NCBI GenBank assembly: GCA_910588405.1
Contig: CAJUPT010000006.1
Span: 1-64,000, forward strand
Direction of reading: 5' to 3'
DNA length: 64,000 nt
DNA from: an uncultured Lachnospiraceae bacterium
Lineage (GTDB): Bacteria; Bacillota; Clostridia; Lachnospirales; Lachnospiraceae
The position numbers and the translations under genes are program-made. The notes under the pieces were generated by a model that was given only the letters and a program-made list of their open reading frames with translations, searched no databases and had not been told where the DNA came from. Numbering within the stretch: the first letter of the stretch is position 1; each line of letters opens with the position of its first letter. Of the stretch, positions 62,638-64,000 are shown piece after piece.

Positions 62638-64000
62638 ATGCGCAAAATAATAAACCATCTTTATGTGATCGGGCAAGTGGGATACCATGTAAACACAAAG
62701 CGAGTTTATTTGGATGATTTTGTAAATTTTTTTCACGTACGCTTGAAAAAAGGCATCTTTTCCCAGATGTTCCACTACATGAAAAACACCGGGCTTCCTT
62801 ACACCACCCTGGAGCGAGACGGACTGCTGTCCCACTTTCATGTACATATATCGCCCATTTACTACCTGCTGCTGCCTTTTTATTGCCTGTCGCCCGTGCC
62901 TGCCACCCTGCAGATCCTCCAGGCTGTGGTTATCGCGTCGGCACTTATTCCTTTATGGAAGCTGGACAGGCATTATGGACTGGCGCCCTTTCAGCGGATG
63001 CTTTTATGCACCCCGCTGCTTTTGTGGCTGTTTTACGGCATCGCCAGGAGAAACAGCCGGCTCACTGCCGCCGCCGCGCTGCTGACCATGCTGGTCAAGG
63101 AAGACGCGCCGGTCTATGTGGCCTGTACCTCCCTATGGCTGCTGGCCGACTCCCTATCCCGTTACAGCCGAAACAATTATGATCCAAAACGTCATGATAA
63201 ATACTGTCAAAACCGTGACGCTCATAAACTTCCTCGTCGGATTGACCGCTATACTGCACCGTCTGACCGCTGGGACATGATCGCCGGCGGCATAATGCTG
63301 TCCGCCTCCCTGGCATACTTTTTCGCCGTAACCAATTACCTCTCCGTTTATGGTAACGGTCTGATGACCGCCCGTTACGACAATCTTATCACCGAGACCG
63401 CCTCTCCGTTTACTTCCTTAATAACAACGATTTTTCTCTGCCCTATGAAGGTCGTCTATGAATGCGCCGACCCAGATAAACTGTGGTTTATCGCCGTCAC
63501 AATCCTGCCGCTGCTGGGTCTGCCTTTTTAACGCGGCGCTGGGAACGGTATCTGCTGCTGATCCCCTATGTCCTGCTCAACCTGATGCCGGATTATGCCT
63601 ACCAGCATAATGTCTTTTTTCAGTATGTTTTTGGCTCTGCCGCCTGTCTTGTATATCTGACCGTCCTAAATCTGACGGATTTGCGGCAGAAAGCCATAGG
63701 GCCATATACCGCCGCATGGACCGCCGACATACCGACTGGCCCTTCCTCAACTGCCGGTACGCTGATTTCCTCCTCAGCGACCGCCGAGGCATTATCGGCC
63801 TCCTCCACAGCTACCGTGATATTAACTGCCGCCGTTGCCGTTTGTGCCGTCTGCTTTGTCACAACCATCGTACCCAGAGCGGTCAGCTATCCTTCTCGGT
63901 ATGTCAACAATCGGGATGATTATCAGGAACTGCGCCACACCCTCTCCCGGATTCCTGACGAAGCGTCCGTAACAGCCTCCGCCTTTTACTCTACCTTCCT
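62638..64000 (+). pseudogene. DUF2079 membrane protein gene, frameshifted and N-terminally abnormal
   Basis: From G-I-F-S-Q-M-F-H-Y-M the sequence matches DUF2079 integral membrane proteins (L-L-S-H-F-H-V-H-I-S-P-I-Y-Y, several helices). The preceding ~40 codons do not fit the family, and no ribosome-binding site is present. At 63531 a run of five T, one short, ends the frame at TAA. In the next frame the homology goes on (R-R-W-E-R-Y-L-L-L-I-P, D-Y-A-Y-Q-H-N) to the window edge. The gene continues beyond 64000. It is probably inactive. Confidence 0.75.

Overview
The window looks like a chromosomal segment of a gut-type Lachnospiraceae (Clostridia, Bacillota). The base composition is mid-GC, coding strands carry strong GGAGG ribosome-binding sites, and the order hpf / secA / prfB, the NfnAB pair, VanW-type and PilZ proteins and the GPH transporters all fit that family. 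I cannot name the genus.

Region by region. (1) 107-3754: a large DUF4132 protein. (2) 3.8-12 kb: small stand-alone genes (SPL-type radical SAM, zinc ribbon, WYL regulator, VanW-like secreted protein, a fused hexulose-6-phosphate synthase/isomerase, MBL hydrolase, YjbR, a peptide-deformylase variant) separated by several kinds of repeat and a decayed AlbA_2 gene. (3) 12-16.7 kb: a UroD-superfamily methyltransferase and MFS carrier divergent from a PucR-type regulator, plus a 5'-truncated second UroD gene. (4) 16.7-24.3 kb: an operon-like MoxR ATPase / DUF5682 / VWA / SWIM-zinc-finger cluster with a 30-codon ORF coupled to its end. Together with the DUF4132 gene this matches the gene set of E. 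coli yehI and yehLMPQ. (5) 24.5-26.2 kb: hicB with a frameshifted hicA, then a ruined AAA-ATPase/nuclease gene. (6) 26.4-35.4 kb: a one-strand catabolic island, LysR > PucR > UroD > GPH > alcohol dehydrogenase > GPH > UroD, with no corrinoid protein in sight. (7) 35.5-37.6 kb: a class B penicillin-binding protein. (8) 37.9-40 kb: a scrap-yard of gene remnants around an intact AraC-ClpP pair and an XRE regulator. (9) 40-43 kb: ridA and nfnAB. (10) 43.2-45.1 kb: an eroded MNT/HEPN pair and remnants. (11) 45.1-58.9 kb: housekeeping genes (PilZ, lytic transglycosylase, FlhB-C-like, FliK-like, aroK, Mn-dependent pyrophosphatase, ABC exporter, prfB with programmed frameshift, secA, hpf). (12) 59-64 kb: an ABC ATPase/FtsX-type permease pair and a broken DUF2079 gene.

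How the parts may work together. The three complete UroD-like proteins and the truncated one all keep the His-x-Cys...Cys zinc-ligand spacing of methylcobamide-type methyltransferases. They sit with transporters, a dehydrogenase and ligand-sensing regulators, which suggests uptake and demethylation or oxidation of small, possibly methylated, compounds. The formaldehyde-fixing HPS-PHI fusion could serve the same theme, but that link is inference. The MoxR-VWA cluster is a chaperone-like or conflict-type system of unknown target.

Points most worth a second look: the UroD/GPH/ADH island; the MoxR/DUF5682/VWA/SWIM/DUF4132 set; a prfB frameshift site that uses UAA rather than UGA; a tight cluster of DnaA boxes between secA and hpf; a family of about 103-bp structured repeats placed just upstream of start codons, one of which is read into an ABC ATPase as a C-terminal tail; and a peptide deformylase whose catalytic Gln is Met.
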